Below, in pieces: positions 36,083 to 44,718 of a stretch of DNA of 44,826 nt. Source of the DNA: Brevibacterium mcbrellneri ATCC 49030. GTDB lineage: Bacteria > Actinomycetota > Actinomycetes > Actinomycetales > Brevibacteriaceae. Each line of letters begins with the position of its first letter. The stretch's first letter is position 1. Location: the NCBI RefSeq assembly GCF_000178455.1, contig NZ_ADNU01000085.1, positions 1-44,826 of the forward strand. The letters run 5' to 3'. Both the position numbers and the translations under genes were made by a program. A model generated the notes under the pieces. The model was given only the letters and a program-made list of their open reading frames with translations. It was not told the DNA's origin and did no database searches.

Positions 36083-36220
36083 TGGTCTTCCCTTTCGAAA
36101 GGCCATATGAGTTGCCGTGAGCACATGCGTGCATCCGTACTATTGTTTACCCAAAGATTAGCACCATTCTGGTGGCCCACTGCGCCCAAATCCGCGCCTA
36201 TTCCGCCGTCAACACATGCG

Positions 36221-36811
36221 TCACACAGGAGCGATTTCTGCCACGAGTTTCCGCAACGCCTTGCCCCTGTGACTGATCGCGTTTTTCTCTTCCGAGGACA
36301 GCTGTGCCGCACTCACGTTCTCGCCGTCTGGTTGAAAAATCGGGTCGTAACCAAAGCCACCGTCTCCCACTGGTTCCCGCAGGATCGTGCCACGCATTTC
36401 CCCGGTACATACCACCTCGGCGCCGGCGTTCACGTACGCGGCCGCACACACAAAGCGAGCACCGCGCCCACGGTCTGGAATGTCGCTTAACTGTGCAAGG
36501 AGCAGCTCCAGGTTCGCGCGGTCATCGCCGTGCTCCCCCGCCCAGCGGGCAGACAGAATCCCCGGCGCAGAACCCAGCACATCAACGACCAGACCGGAAT
36601 CATCAGCAATCGCAGGCAAGCCGGTCTCTTCAGCAACAGCGCGAGCCTTAATGAGCGCGTTCTCTTCGAACGTCAGCTCATCTTCAACAACATCAGCCAA
36701 TCCCAGCTCGCCAGCCGTGACGACCTCGGCGGTGGGAATCACCTGCGACAGAATCGCCTGCAGTTCAACTTTCTTACCGGCGTTGTGGGTTGCGAGAACA
36801 AAACGAGTCAC
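36221..36811 (-). CDS. rdgB: XTP/dITP pyrophosphatase (RdgB/HAM1)
   Basis: A 196-residue house-cleaning enzyme hydrolyses ITP, XTP and their deoxy forms to keep them out of nucleic acids. Family signatures are RFVLATHNAGKKVEL at the start, FEENALIKARA, the catalytic ADDSGL, and GFGYDPIFQPDG with SHRGKAL at the end. The start is set at GTG 36811 with TAAGGG 5 nt upstream; a frame open 26 codons further encodes rph-overlapping sequence unlike the family. It begins 8 nt after rph, the usual rph-rdgB pair. Confidence 0.95.
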   Translation of the reverse strand: MTRFVLATHNAGKKVELQAILSQVIPTAEVVTAGELGLADVVEDELTFEENALIKARAVAEETGLPAIADDSGLVVDVLGSAPGILSARWAGEHGDDRANLELLLAQLSDIPDRGRGARFVCAAAYVNAGAEVVCTGEMRGTILREPVGDGGFGYDPIFQPDGENVSAAQLSSEEKNAISHRGKALRKLVAEIAPV

Positions 36812-36819
36812 GGCTACCC

Positions 36820-37566
36820 TTACTGATCTGAACCGCGCACCAGGTCTTGTGCCAGAGCACTGGCCTGAATCCGGGCGAGTTCCGCACACCCGTGCTCCGC
36901 CAAATCCAGCAACGACCCCAGTTCAGCGCGGTCGAACGGGGCGCCTTCCGCGGTTCCCTGCACCTCCACGAACGCGCCCGAGCCAGTCATGACCACGTTC
37001 ATGTCGGTTTCGGCGGTCGAATCCTCTTCATACGGCAAGTCCAGCACGGGCGTCCCGTCCACAATTCCCACGCTGATCGCGGCCACGGAGTCCTTTAACA
37101 CCTCGGCGTTCTTAGGAATCCACCCCAGCTCCTTGCCTTTCGCAACCGCGTCGACGAGCGCAACATACGCACCCGTGATTGCGGCCGTGCGCGTGCCACC
37201 GTCGGCCTGCAACACGTCACAGTCCACCTGGAGCGTGTTCTCGCCAAGTTTCGACAAGTCAAGAACCGCACGCAAACTACGGCCGATCAACCGGGAGATC
37301 TCGTGTGTCCGTCCCCCGATCTTTCCCTTGACGCTTTCGCGGGAACTACGGGTGTGGGTGGCGCGTGGAAGCATGGCGTATTCGGCCGTGGCCCAACCGC
37401 GCCCTTCGCCTTTCATCCAGCGCGGGACGCCTTCGGTCAGCGAGGCTGCGCACAGCACTCGCGTGCGTCCGAACTCCACGAGCACGGAACCTTCCGCGTG
37501 GTCGAGCCAACCGCGGGTGATCTTTACCTCGCGCAGTTCATTTGCTTGGCGTCCGTCAAATCGCAC
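36820..37566 (-). CDS. rph: Ribonuclease PH
   Basis: This 248-residue phosphorolytic 3' exoribonuclease trims tRNA ends. It has RPH motifs throughout: [18 protein letters not shown] near the N-terminus, [19 protein letters not shown], and [14 protein letters not shown] with [16 protein letters not shown]. The last is the phosphate and RNA binding core. CDVLQADGG retains the catalytic acidic residue. The GTG start has AAGGAG 6 nt upstream. It lies between the MBL-fold gene and rdgB, as in other actinobacteria. Confidence 0.96.
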   Translation of the reverse strand: MRFDGRQANELREVKITRGWLDHAEGSVLVEFGRTRVLCAASLTEGVPRWMKGEGRGWATAEYAMLPRATHTRSSRESVKGKIGGRTHEISRLIGRSLRAVLDLSKLGENTLQVDCDVLQADGGTRTAAITGAYVALVDAVAKGKELGWIPKNAEVLKDSVAAISVGIVDGTPVLDLPYEEDSTAETDMNVVMTGSGAFVEVQGTAEGAPFDRAELGSLLDLAEHGCAELARIQASALAQDLVRGSDQ

Positions 37567-37644
37567 TGTTTCTCCTTGCGTTGGGATGGGTTGGTTGTGG
37601 CGGGAGCCGGATTAGCTGGTTGGGGCGGGGTTTCCCGAGGTCGT

Positions 37645-38469
37645 TCAGGGAACCGTGTATGTAGTCAGTGGCGCCGCGATTTCGGGGGTGCTCCCAAAAG
37701 CTCCCGTAGCTTCTGTACGCACCTTATCTTCGCTGGTCCACGGCGGTATGTGTGTGAGCATGAGGCGTTTAACACTTGCTGCTTGCGCAACTTCACCCGC
37801 GCGCTTACCGGTAAGGTGAATGCCCCGAACAGTGTCGCGGCCTTCTTCAAAAGCTGCTTCGCACACGAATAGATCAGCTCCGTGAGCGGCCGCCACCAGT
37901 CCGTCGCACGCATCTGAGTCGCCCGAATACGTCAGCACGGCACCATTGGCGTGCTCAATACGAAGCGCATAGGTTTCCACCGGGTGTTCCACCAAATGAG
38001 GTATCACGGTCAGTGGCCCAATTGTGTGTCGTGAGCCGGGCGTGAGGTCCTTGAACTCGAACGCGGAATTGAGAGTCGATTCATCTGCGTTTTTTCCAGG
38101 CCCTGCTGCCAGTCCGGCGGGTGTGCGGTGGGCTGCTTGGAGCCGGTCCTCGCTCCCGCCGGGCCCGTACACGGGAAGTTTAGGGAGAGGCGTGTCAGCG
38201 AAGAAGAATTCGGGGTCGTATGTGCGCAGCACGTACAGGCCCGTGACGTCGAGGCAGTGGTCGGGGTGGAGGTGGCTAAGGAATACCGCGTCGATCTGGG
38301 TGTGTGTGAGAACCGTTTGGAGCGGCCCCAAAGCACCAGAGCCCAGGTCCAAAACAATGTTGGTGGTTTTCTCCCCGTCGTGTGCACTCACCACGTAGCA
38401 ACTAGCCGAAGATGCCGGCCCAGGGTAGGAACCAGAAATCCCTACCGCTGTGATCGAAAAGTCAGTCAT
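37645..38469 (-). CDS. MBL-fold metal-dependent hydrolase
   Basis: A 274-residue metallo-beta-lactamase-fold protein. The metal motif HLHPDHCLD (near residue 66) is intact; a further His lies in VIPHLVEHP, an Asp in YSGDSDACDGL and a last His in LTHIPPW. This is the RNase Z-like short form that, in actinobacteria, lies upstream of rph and rdgB. Processing of tRNA 3' ends, in line with rph, or cyclic nucleotide hydrolysis are both conceivable. It is separated from DUF2017 by 2 nt, so one transcript probably runs from clpS to rdgB. Confidence 0.9.
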   Translation of the reverse strand: MTDFSITAVGISGSYPGPASSASCYVVSAHDGEKTTNIVLDLGSGALGPLQTVLTHTQIDAVFLSHLHPDHCLDVTGLYVLRTYDPEFFFADTPLPKLPVYGPGGSEDRLQAAHRTPAGLAAGPGKNADESTLNSAFEFKDLTPGSRHTIGPLTVIPHLVEHPVETYALRIEHANGAVLTYSGDSDACDGLVAAAHGADLFVCEAAFEEGRDTVRGIHLTGKRAGEVAQAASVKRLMLTHIPPWTSEDKVRTEATGAFGSTPEIAAPLTTYTVP

Positions 38470-38471
38470 TG

Positions 38472-39077
38472 TTAAGGCCCTTCGTTCCCGAGGTCGTTGC
38501 CGCCGGCCTCGTCATCCTCGCCGAGGTCGGGGAGAGCTTCCAAAAGAATAGTCGTGATACGGTCCTGTGCCCAGGTGAGAAGTTCATACACGTTCACCGT
38601 CATGACCGTGCTTTCGGGCTGTTCGTCGAGCGTCTCCAGCAGGTTTTCAAGGTCAGATTCGGTCGCGATTCCCAGCCGGGTCGCAAGGATTAGACGCACG
38701 TCGCCCAAGGCAGTAGCCCAGGCTCGGGCTTGCTCCTCCGTGAGTTCCGCCCTGCCGGACCTGTCCAAGGTGAATAGTGCCGTTCGGAAGTTCGCCAGCT
38801 TCGACTCGCGAATGTCTCGTTCAGTCAACCGTCTGAACTCTGTTGCACGCTCCGAGTCTTCGGCGTCCACGTCCGGGAGAAGTCGGAGCACAGCTGGGTC
38901 GGTGGGTCGCTCTCCAGAGCTCATTCCTACCAGTATGGCTAGTTCATCTGCTTCAGTTTCGGCGTCGTCGCCACCGAGCAACTCTGCAGCGTCAGAAAAA
39001 AGTCCGGCGAGAAGACGACGTTCAACTGGTTCGACTTCAACAATTGCCGTAAAGCGCGCACTGGGCGTGATCTTCAT
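38472..39077 (-). CDS. DUF2017 family protein
   Basis: A 201-residue acidic protein of DUF2017, known in actinobacteria as the neighbour of ClpS. It is predicted helical, with [20 protein letters not shown] near the N-terminus, and [21 protein letters not shown] (described, about residues 116-136) as the best conserved stretch. The C-terminal tail is Gly/Asp/Glu-rich. The ATG overlaps the clpS stop by 4 nt, which is the closest possible translational coupling. A role in ClpS-guided proteolysis is inferred from this linkage only. Confidence 0.88.
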   Translation of the reverse strand: MKITPSARFTAIVEVEPVERRLLAGLFSDAAELLGGDDAETEADELAILVGMSSGERPTDPAVLRLLPDVDAEDSERATEFRRLTERDIRESKLANFRTALFTLDRSGRAELTEEQARAWATALGDVRLILATRLGIATESDLENLLETLDEQPESTVMTVNVYELLTWAQDRITTILLEALPDLGEDDEAGGNDLGNEGP

Positions 39078-39367
39078 GCGTCAGCCTTCTTACACGTAGC
39101 CCACAGTCCAAAACCATGCATCGCTGCCGTGTCACGTTCCATCTCTTCACGCGTCCCGGTTGCAACAACCGATTTCCCGTTGTTGTGGACTTCCATCATC
39201 AACTTGTTCGCTTTAGCCGGCGAATACCCAAAGTAGCTTCGGAAAACATACGTCACGTACGACATGAGGTTCACTGGGTCATTGAACACAATAGTTACCC
39301 AGGGTGAGTCAGTCGCAACGACTTCGTCAACCTCTGGCTCAGCTAAGGTGCTCATGGAAGTGCTCAC
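39074..39367 (-). CDS. clpS: ATP-dependent Clp protease adaptor ClpS
   Basis: This 97-residue adaptor delivers N-degron substrates to ClpAP/ClpCP. The N-degron pocket motif [11 protein letters not shown] is present, as are the Met-Met-Glu-Val-His ([14 protein letters not shown]) helix and the closing GLWATC segment. An unstructured acidic N-terminus of about 20 residues is typical. The start is taken at GTG 39367. A TATGGT hexamer ends exactly 6 nt before it, the layout of a leaderless transcript; ATG 39355 is the alternative. Confidence 0.95.
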   Translation of the reverse strand: MSTSMSTLAEPEVDEVVATDSPWVTIVFNDPVNLMSYVTYVFRSYFGYSPAKANKLMMEVHNNGKSVVATGTREEMERDTAAMHGFGLWATCKKADA

Positions 39368-39390
39368 ATATTCACCATATGCGAAATATG
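39367..39390. promoter_or_regulatory. 24-bp palindrome and divergent -10 elements between clpS and pncB
   Basis: CATATT-N3-CATATG-N3-AATATG is symmetric about its centre. It contains TATGGT on the minus strand (-10 for clpS) and TATGAT on the plus strand (39387-39392, -10 for pncB). A protein bound here could control both genes. The motif does not look like the NrtR site known for NAD genes. Confidence 0.55.
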
Positions 39391-39430
39391 ATTGTGACTC
39401 GCAGTAGGAAGGTGCAATAGGATCACAGGT

Positions 39431-40747
39431 ATGAGTGATCTCACACGCCAGTCCACGGCACTTCTCACCGATCAGTACGAACTCACCATGGTTCAGGCTG
39501 CTCTGGAATCCGGCCGCGCAGAACGCATTTGTCTCTTTGAAGTTTTTGGACGCAGGCTCCCTCCCGGTCGCCGTTACGGCGTGGTCGCAGGAACCGGACG
39601 TTTCTTAGAGGCACTCGAAAACTTCACTTTCGGTCCTGATGAACTCGCTTTTCTCAAATCAGCGAACATCCTGGACGACACCACTCTGGACTGGCTTGAA
39701 AGTTACACATTCACGGGAAACATTCGAGGGTACGCAGAAGGGGACATGTACTTCCCTCACTCCCCCATCCTCACCGTTGAAGCAACCTTTGCGCAGGCTG
39801 TAGTCCTCGAAACGCTCATCTTGTCCATCATGAACTACGACACGGCCGTTGCGTCCGCTGCTTCCCGTATGTCACGGGCCGCCGGTAATCGTCCATGTGC
39901 AGACATGGGTTCACGCCGAACCCAGGAGTATGCCGCAGTGGGTGCAGCACGTGCCGCAGTGATCGCCGGATTCGCGTCGACTTCGAATCTGGAAGCAGGA
40001 AGGCGCTACGGGCTCCGCACAATTGGAACCGCTGCTCACGCTTTCACCCTTCTCCACGACACCGAACGCGAAGCTTTCGACGCCCAAGTCAAAGCACTAG
40101 GCAAAGACACCGTCCTGCTTTTAGACACCTACGACGTCGACGAAGCACTCAAAACCGCAATCGAAGTCGCGGGCACTGAGCTGGGTGGGGTGCGCATTGA
40201 CTCGGGTGACCTTGGAATCCAGGCGACAGAGGTCCGCGAAAAGCTCGACGCACTCGGCGCCACCAATACGAAAATCACTGTCACCTCGGACCTGGACGAA
40301 TACGCAATCGCGTCCCTCCGAGCCACCCCAACCGACTCCTACGGAGTAGGAACGCGCCTAGTCACCGGTTCAGGCTCCCCCACAGCAAATTTGGTGTACA
40401 AACTGGTGGCCCGCTCCGACAACGGTGAAGACTGGGTCTCGGTTGAAAAGAAATCTGCTGGCAAGGGATCGCACGGTGGGTTCAAGCAGGCCGTGCGCGC
40501 GCTCGAAGGTGGCGTGGCAACTGAAGAGGCAATCGGAGTGCCTACTTTGCCGGAAGAAGTTTCCAGTGGTCGCCCGCTCACCGTTGACCTCGTGGTTGAC
40601 GGCCAAATCGTCGATGGGTTCACCGGCCCGGAAGGTGTGGAACGAGCACGCGCCCACTACCACGACTGCATTCGCGAACTGCCCCGTACCGCGCACCGCT
40701 TGCAGGACGGTGAGCCGGCTATCCCCACCGTGTACTACAACGCATAA
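39431..40747 (+). CDS. pncB: Nicotinate phosphoribosyltransferase
   Basis: This 438-residue enzyme joins nicotinate to PRPP in NAD salvage. The N-terminal [18 protein letters not shown], the [19 protein letters not shown] segment and MGSRRTQE are family hallmarks. [12 protein letters not shown] carries the phosphorylated His, and the [11 protein letters not shown] and GVGTRLVTG motifs bind substrate phosphate. Length is normal. It is divergent from clpS, an arrangement common in actinobacteria, and ends in its own bidirectional terminator. Confidence 0.95.
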   Translation: MSDLTRQSTALLTDQYELTMVQAALESGRAERICLFEVFGRRLPPGRRYGVVAGTGRFLEALENFTFGPDELAFLKSANILDDTTLDWLESYTFTGNIRGYAEGDMYFPHSPILTVEATFAQAVVLETLILSIMNYDTAVASAASRMSRAAGNRPCADMGSRRTQEYAAVGAARAAVIAGFASTSNLEAGRRYGLRTIGTAAHAFTLLHDTEREAFDAQVKALGKDTVLLLDTYDVDEALKTAIEVAGTELGGVRIDSGDLGIQATEVREKLDALGATNTKITVTSDLDEYAIASLRATPTDSYGVGTRLVTGSGSPTANLVYKLVARSDNGEDWVSVEKKSAGKGSHGGFKQAVRALEGGVATEEAIGVPTLPEEVSSGRPLTVDLVVDGQIVDGFTGPEGVERARAHYHDCIRELPRTAHRLQDGEPAIPTVYYNA

Positions 40748-40791
40748 CATGAGCGGGGTTACAGGCTTTCACACCTGTAACCCCGCTCATG
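40748..40791. terminator. Bidirectional terminator between pncB and adhP
   Basis: Eighteen perfectly paired bases (40748-40765 with 40774-40791) close an 8-nt loop. It begins right after the pncB stop and serves both convergent genes. No T run is present on either side. Confidence 0.82.
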
Positions 40792-40812
40792 TAGGTTCAC
40801 TCAGCGATTCAC

Positions 40813-41835
40813 TCAGTATTCGACAACCACGCGGCCGTCGATCTTGCCGTGGACCATTTCATCAAACACCGCGTTAATGTCGCCCAAAGGACGCTTAGTA
40901 AACGTGGGGTGGATGAGGCCACGCGCGTAGAAGTCCAAAGCTTCTTCCATGTCGCGACGGGTTCCCACAATCGAACCACGAATCGTCAGACCCTTAAGCA
41001 CAATGTCGAAGATCGGTGCAGGGAACTCACCTGGTGGCAAACCGTTGAACACAATCGTGCCACCGCGACGAGTCATTCCAATCGCCTGACCGAAAGCGTC
41101 TGGGTGCACGGCTGTCACCAGAACACCGTGACTTCCACCCACTGCTTCCTGGATCGCTGGAACTGGGTCGTTCGCGAATGCGTTGACAACCACCTCGGCC
41201 CCGTGCTTCTTAGCAAGCTGGAGCTTGTCATCAGCAATGTCTACAGCAGCAACTCGCATTCCCATGGCAACCGCATACTGGACTGCAATGTGCCCCAGAC
41301 CACCTACACCAGAGATAACAACCCACTCACCGGGCTTCACCTCGGTTTCTTTCAGACCCTTGTACACCGTGACACCCGCACACAGAACCGGCGCGATTTC
41401 ATATGGGTCAGCACCCTCTGGGATGAGTGCGCAGTAACGGCTGTCTACCAGCATGTACTCGCCGAACGAACCGTCGACCGAATAGCCACCGTTCTCCTGC
41501 TTCTCACACAACGTCTCCCAGCCGGTTTCGCAGTATTCGCACTCACCACACGCGCTCCACAGCCACGCGTTACCAACCAAGTCACCTTCCTTTACGCGCG
41601 TGACGAAGTCACCCACCGCGACGACCTTTCCAACACCTTCGTGGCCAGGAATAAAAGGAGGTTCTGGTTTGACCGGCCAGTCACCGTGTGCGGCGTGAAG
41701 GTCGGTGTGGCACACGCCAGACGAAATGTTTTTCACAAGCGCCTGGTATGGACCGGGTTTGGGAACATCTACTTGTTTGACTTCGAGGTCTTTTCCAAAC
41801 TCATTGACGACAGCTGCATTCATTGTTTCGGACAT
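40813..41835 (-). CDS. adhP: Zinc-dependent alcohol dehydrogenase (AdhP type)
   Basis: A 340-residue medium-chain dehydrogenase oxidising primary alcohols, or reducing aldehydes, with NAD. Catalytic zinc ligands are Cys42 (GVCHTDLH), His65 (GHE) and Cys152; the structural zinc is held by Cys96, Cys99, Cys102 and Cys110. The cofactor motif GVGGLG is at 176-181, followed by an Asp that favours NAD. The start is ATG 41835 with AAGGAG upstream; the frame extends 20 codons further to 41895. No operon partner. Confidence 0.94.
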   Translation of the reverse strand: MSETMNAAVVNEFGKDLEVKQVDVPKPGPYQALVKNISSGVCHTDLHAAHGDWPVKPEPPFIPGHEGVGKVVAVGDFVTRVKEGDLVGNAWLWSACGECEYCETGWETLCEKQENGGYSVDGSFGEYMLVDSRYCALIPEGADPYEIAPVLCAGVTVYKGLKETEVKPGEWVVISGVGGLGHIAVQYAVAMGMRVAAVDIADDKLQLAKKHGAEVVVNAFANDPVPAIQEAVGGSHGVLVTAVHPDAFGQAIGMTRRGGTIVFNGLPPGEFPAPIFDIVLKGLTIRGSIVGTRRDMEEALDFYARGLIHPTFTKRPLGDINAVFDEMVHGKIDGRVVVEY

Positions 41836-41949
41836 GGGGGCCAACTCCTTCGTCGCTATAGATCGCAGATTTTCTGCAAGACACACATAGTGCATCTCTT
41901 ATGAATCCTATTGACGAGTCATGGCCCATGTGAATACCCGATGCGAAAT

Positions 41950-43728
41950 TTATGAGCGACCCACAAACCACCGTTGCAGGGTTTTGATCCTGTCTTGGAT
42001 CTGTTCGCGCGAAGCCTGCGCTACGGCGGGGCCACCGCACGCGCGACGCAGTTCAATGTGGATGGAACCGTGTGGCTTGCCGGTGCGTCGGGCCCATGCC
42101 CCCACCAGCGATTGCAGTTTATTGCGTTCCTCTTTCATCGCTTTGTGTTCAAGTTCGTCAGGGTCTTCGGTGGGCGTGACCCGACCCTTGCGTTTGGACT
42201 GTTCTGATTGGCGTGCACGCAAAAGGTGGGACACTTGCTCGGGTTCGAGCAGCCCGGGCAGGCCAATGAAGTCCAGTTCGTCGTCTGAACCTACGGCTCC
42301 CCCGGCCCCAAATTCGCCACCGTCGTAGAGCACCCGGTCAAAAGACGCTTCTGCTGACAAGGCTTCATATGTTCCTGTCGCTAAGTCCCCCGACGCAGAT
42401 TCGTTGCGGTTCGCCTCATTGAGGGCTTGATCGTCAAGTAGCCCTTGTTCCTCGTCGTCTTCGGATCGCCGCACATCGAGAGCGTGGTCGCGTTCAGTTT
42501 CCAGGTTGTTGGCAAGAGCCAGGAGCACAGGCACACTGGGTAAGAAGATCGAGGCGGTTTCTCCGCGTTTGCGGGCTCGCACGAAACGTCCCACGGCCTG
42601 CGCAAAAAACAGCGGGGTGGCTGACGAGGTCGCGTACACGCCCACTGCCAGTCTGGGCACGTCCACACCTTCGGACACCATGCGGACCGCGACCATCCAG
42701 CGGCGGTCGGAGTTTTGGAACTCCTCGATGCGGTCGCTGGCTCCAGCTTCGTCCGAAAGCACCACGGTCACGTCTTCGCCCGCAATTTCTTTGAGCTGTT
42801 TGGCATATGCGCGGGCCACTTGCTGATCGGTTGCGATCACCAGCCCGCCTGCGTCAGGCACTGTGCGTCGTACTTCGGTCAGCCTGCGATCTGCTGCCCG
42901 GAGAACTGCGGGGATCCATTCGCCTTTGGGGTTCAGTGCAGTCCGCCAGGCTTGTGCGTGGACGTCTTTTGTGGCGTCTGCGCCCAGGATGGCTTCCATT
43001 TCGTCTCCGGCTTTTGTGCGCCAGCGCATGTTGCCGGAGTAGGTCATGAAAATGACGGGGCGCACCACTCCGTCGCCTAGCGCGCGGGAGTATCCGTAGG
43101 AGTAGTCGGCTTGCGAGGTGCGTATGCCTTCGTCGTCGGGGACGTAGGTGACAAAAGGAATCGCCGAGGTGTCCGACCGGAAGGGCGTTCCGGTGAGGGC
43201 GAGTCGGCGGCGGGCAGGTTCGAAAGCGTCACGTACGGCGTCACCCCAGGACAGCGCATCACCTGCGTGGTGAATCTCGTCGAGGATGACGAGCGTGCGG
43301 TACTTTTCTGTGCGGTTTTGGTGGAGCACCGGCTTCGCGGCCACTTGCGCATACGTGACTGCAACCCCGTGAAACCCTGGCGCTGAGCGTCCTTGTGAGT
43401 TCTTGAAGTTCGGGTCAAGTTTGATTCCCACTCGACCGGCGGCTGCTGCCCATTGCACCTTAAGGTGTTCTGTGGGAGCGACGACGGTGACTCGGTCGAC
43501 TTTGCGCTGAGCAAGCAGTTCGGATGCTAAACGCAGGGCGAAGGTCGTTTTACCTGCTCCCGGAGTTGCGACTGCTAAGAAGTCGCGAGGTTCATTGCGA
43601 AAGTACTGTTCGAGTGCCTCAGCCTGCCATGCACGCAATTTTCCCGCTGTTCCCCACGCGGCGCGTTCGGGGAAAGCGGGAGAAAGGTGTTCGGCGGCAG
43701 AGGTTCCTGGAACCCTACCAGTGTTCAC
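41950..43728 (-). CDS. SF2 DEAD/DEAH-box helicase
   Basis: This 592-residue SF2 helicase has a Walker A ATPGAGKTT (54-62), a DEIH box (150-153), ALTGTPF as motif III and QAVGRFVRARK as motif VI. It resembles the COG1061 (XPB/RadD-like) group. The C-terminal 200 residues are acidic, then basic, with no nuclease motif, and may mediate partner binding. A role in DNA repair is likely but not shown. The GTG start overlaps the DUF3039 stop in GTGA. Linkage of the two genes recurs in Micrococcales. Confidence 0.9.
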   Translation of the reverse strand: MNTGRVPGTSAAEHLSPAFPERAAWGTAGKLRAWQAEALEQYFRNEPRDFLAVATPGAGKTTFALRLASELLAQRKVDRVTVVAPTEHLKVQWAAAAGRVGIKLDPNFKNSQGRSAPGFHGVAVTYAQVAAKPVLHQNRTEKYRTLVILDEIHHAGDALSWGDAVRDAFEPARRRLALTGTPFRSDTSAIPFVTYVPDDEGIRTSQADYSYGYSRALGDGVVRPVIFMTYSGNMRWRTKAGDEMEAILGADATKDVHAQAWRTALNPKGEWIPAVLRAADRRLTEVRRTVPDAGGLVIATDQQVARAYAKQLKEIAGEDVTVVLSDEAGASDRIEEFQNSDRRWMVAVRMVSEGVDVPRLAVGVYATSSATPLFFAQAVGRFVRARKRGETASIFLPSVPVLLALANNLETERDHALDVRRSEDDEEQGLLDDQALNEANRNESASGDLATGTYEALSAEASFDRVLYDGGEFGAGGAVGSDDELDFIGLPGLLEPEQVSHLLRARQSEQSKRKGRVTPTEDPDELEHKAMKEERNKLQSLVGAWARRTGKPHGSIHIELRRACGGPAVAQASREQIQDRIKTLQRWFVGRS

Positions 43729-43994
43729 TCGTCGTCAGGCTCCTGACCTTCTGGCATGGATTCGTAGATTTCTTTGCACAGCGGGCAGACGGGGAATCTT
43801 TGAGGGTCTCGACTGGGGACCCATACTTTGCCACACAGAGCTACCAGGGGCGTACCTGTGACCATGGATTCCATGATCTTCGCTTTGGGTGCGTAATGTG
43901 AAAACCGCTCGTGATCACCGGGTTCGGTCAGTTGTTCCTGCAACTCGCGGTCGAGTGTTGCTGTGCCACCGGTACTCGGATAGGTTTCAGTCAT
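43725..43994 (-). CDS. DUF3039 family protein
   Basis: An 89-residue protein of DUF3039. The diagnostic parts are TATLDRELQEQL, FSHYAPKAKIMES, and VALCGKVWVPSRDPQRFPVC-PLCKEIY (described in two pieces). Three cysteines, one in ALCGK and two in a CPLC pair, look like a small zinc or redox site. Function unknown. Its ATG and the divergent flavin reductase ATG share the palindrome CATG. An AGGGGG stands only 1 nt before the ATG, which is unusually close. Coupled to the helicase gene by GTGA. Confidence 0.9.
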   Translation of the reverse strand: MTETYPSTGGTATLDRELQEQLTEPGDHERFSHYAPKAKIMESMVTGTPLVALCGKVWVPSRDPQRFPVCPLCKEIYESMPEGQEPDDE

Positions 43995-44490
43995 GCCCCC
44001 TATTCTATCCAGTGACTTTGTGGACGACTACCGCCGGTTGAGTGATTCAATTGCTTCTGGCGTGGCAGTGGTCACTGTTGGTGAGGGATCTAGGCTCACA
44101 GGGGTCACAGTCGACTCGTTTCTTGACGTGTCGTGGGACCCGCCAACCATGCTGGTGTCCGTTCTGACGTTGTCACGGATCATGGATGTGTTGGAACCTG
44201 CGCCCATGTTTACGCTCAGTGTGCTCAATAGTGATCAGGAAGATATCGCAGCGTGGTTAGGCGCGTCTGGGCAACCGAACTACGGTTTGCTAAACGAGAT
44301 TTCCACCGTTGAGGGTGAACGAGGACCCGCGCATATTGCAGGCGCGTGTGCGTTCTTCGAGATCGAGGTGGTCCAACGTCATGTGGTTGCTACGCACACG
44401 TTGTTTTCCGGGCCGGTTGTTGCGCAAGGTGGTAGTCCCGACACACCATCGTTAGTGCGAAGGAACCGAGTGTACGGAACAGTTCGGTGA
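43993..44490 (+). CDS. Flavin reductase-like FMN-binding protein
   Basis: This 165-residue protein belongs to the HpaC/flavin-reductase split-barrel family. It uses NAD(P)H to reduce flavin for a partner monooxygenase. The N-terminal FVDDYRRLSDSIASGVAVVTV, the VTVDSFLDVSWDPPTMLVSV flavin-phosphate stretch and HVVATHTLFSGPVV near the end fit the family. No monooxygenase gene is nearby. The start shares the bases CATG with the divergent DUF3039 start, and the nearest site (AGG) is 8 nt upstream and weak. Confidence 0.85.
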   Translation: MPPILSSDFVDDYRRLSDSIASGVAVVTVGEGSRLTGVTVDSFLDVSWDPPTMLVSVLTLSRIMDVLEPAPMFTLSVLNSDQEDIAAWLGASGQPNYGLLNEISTVEGERGPAHIAGACAFFEIEVVQRHVVATHTLFSGPVVAQGGSPDTPSLVRRNRVYGTVR

Positions 44491-44550
44491 TGTGTTTGTG
44501 GGCATGACCAGTAAGTAGGTCGGGCCTTACCGTTTTGTGTTGAATATGAG

Positions 44551-44586
44551 AAAAGAGGAGGCCACGGTTTCGTGGTCTCCTCTTTT
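44551..44586. terminator. Bidirectional terminator between the flavin reductase gene and the rRNA operon
   Basis: Sixteen-base arms (AAAAGAGGAGGCCACG with its complement) close a GTTT loop. One pair is G-U on the plus strand and A-C on the minus strand, so the hairpin is slightly better for the plus-strand gene. Both directions end in four or more T. Confidence 0.88.
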
Positions 44587-44602
44587 CTTTTAGGTTGATT
44601 TT

Positions 44603-44718
44603 GCGGCGGTGTCTTACTCTCCCACACTCTCTCGGGTGCAGTACCATCAGCGCTGTCAGGCTTAGCTTCCGGGTTCGGAATGGTGATCCGGGCGTTTCCC
44701 TGACGCTATAACCACCGC
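44603..44718 (-). rRNA. 5S ribosomal RNA
   Basis: The minus strand reads as a complete 116-nt 5S rRNA. GCGGTGGT and ACACCGCCGC form the terminal helix I. The conserved internal block CATTCCGAACCCGGAAGCTAA and the ACTGCACCCGAGAG region are present. It is the last gene of an rRNA operon whose 23S and 16S genes lie beyond the right end of the window. Confidence 0.97.

Noticed and set aside
22708..40812. Riboswitches upstream of purN, the peptide operon and pncB
   Set aside because: The upstream gaps are short and I recognise no purine, NAD or other riboswitch core in them.
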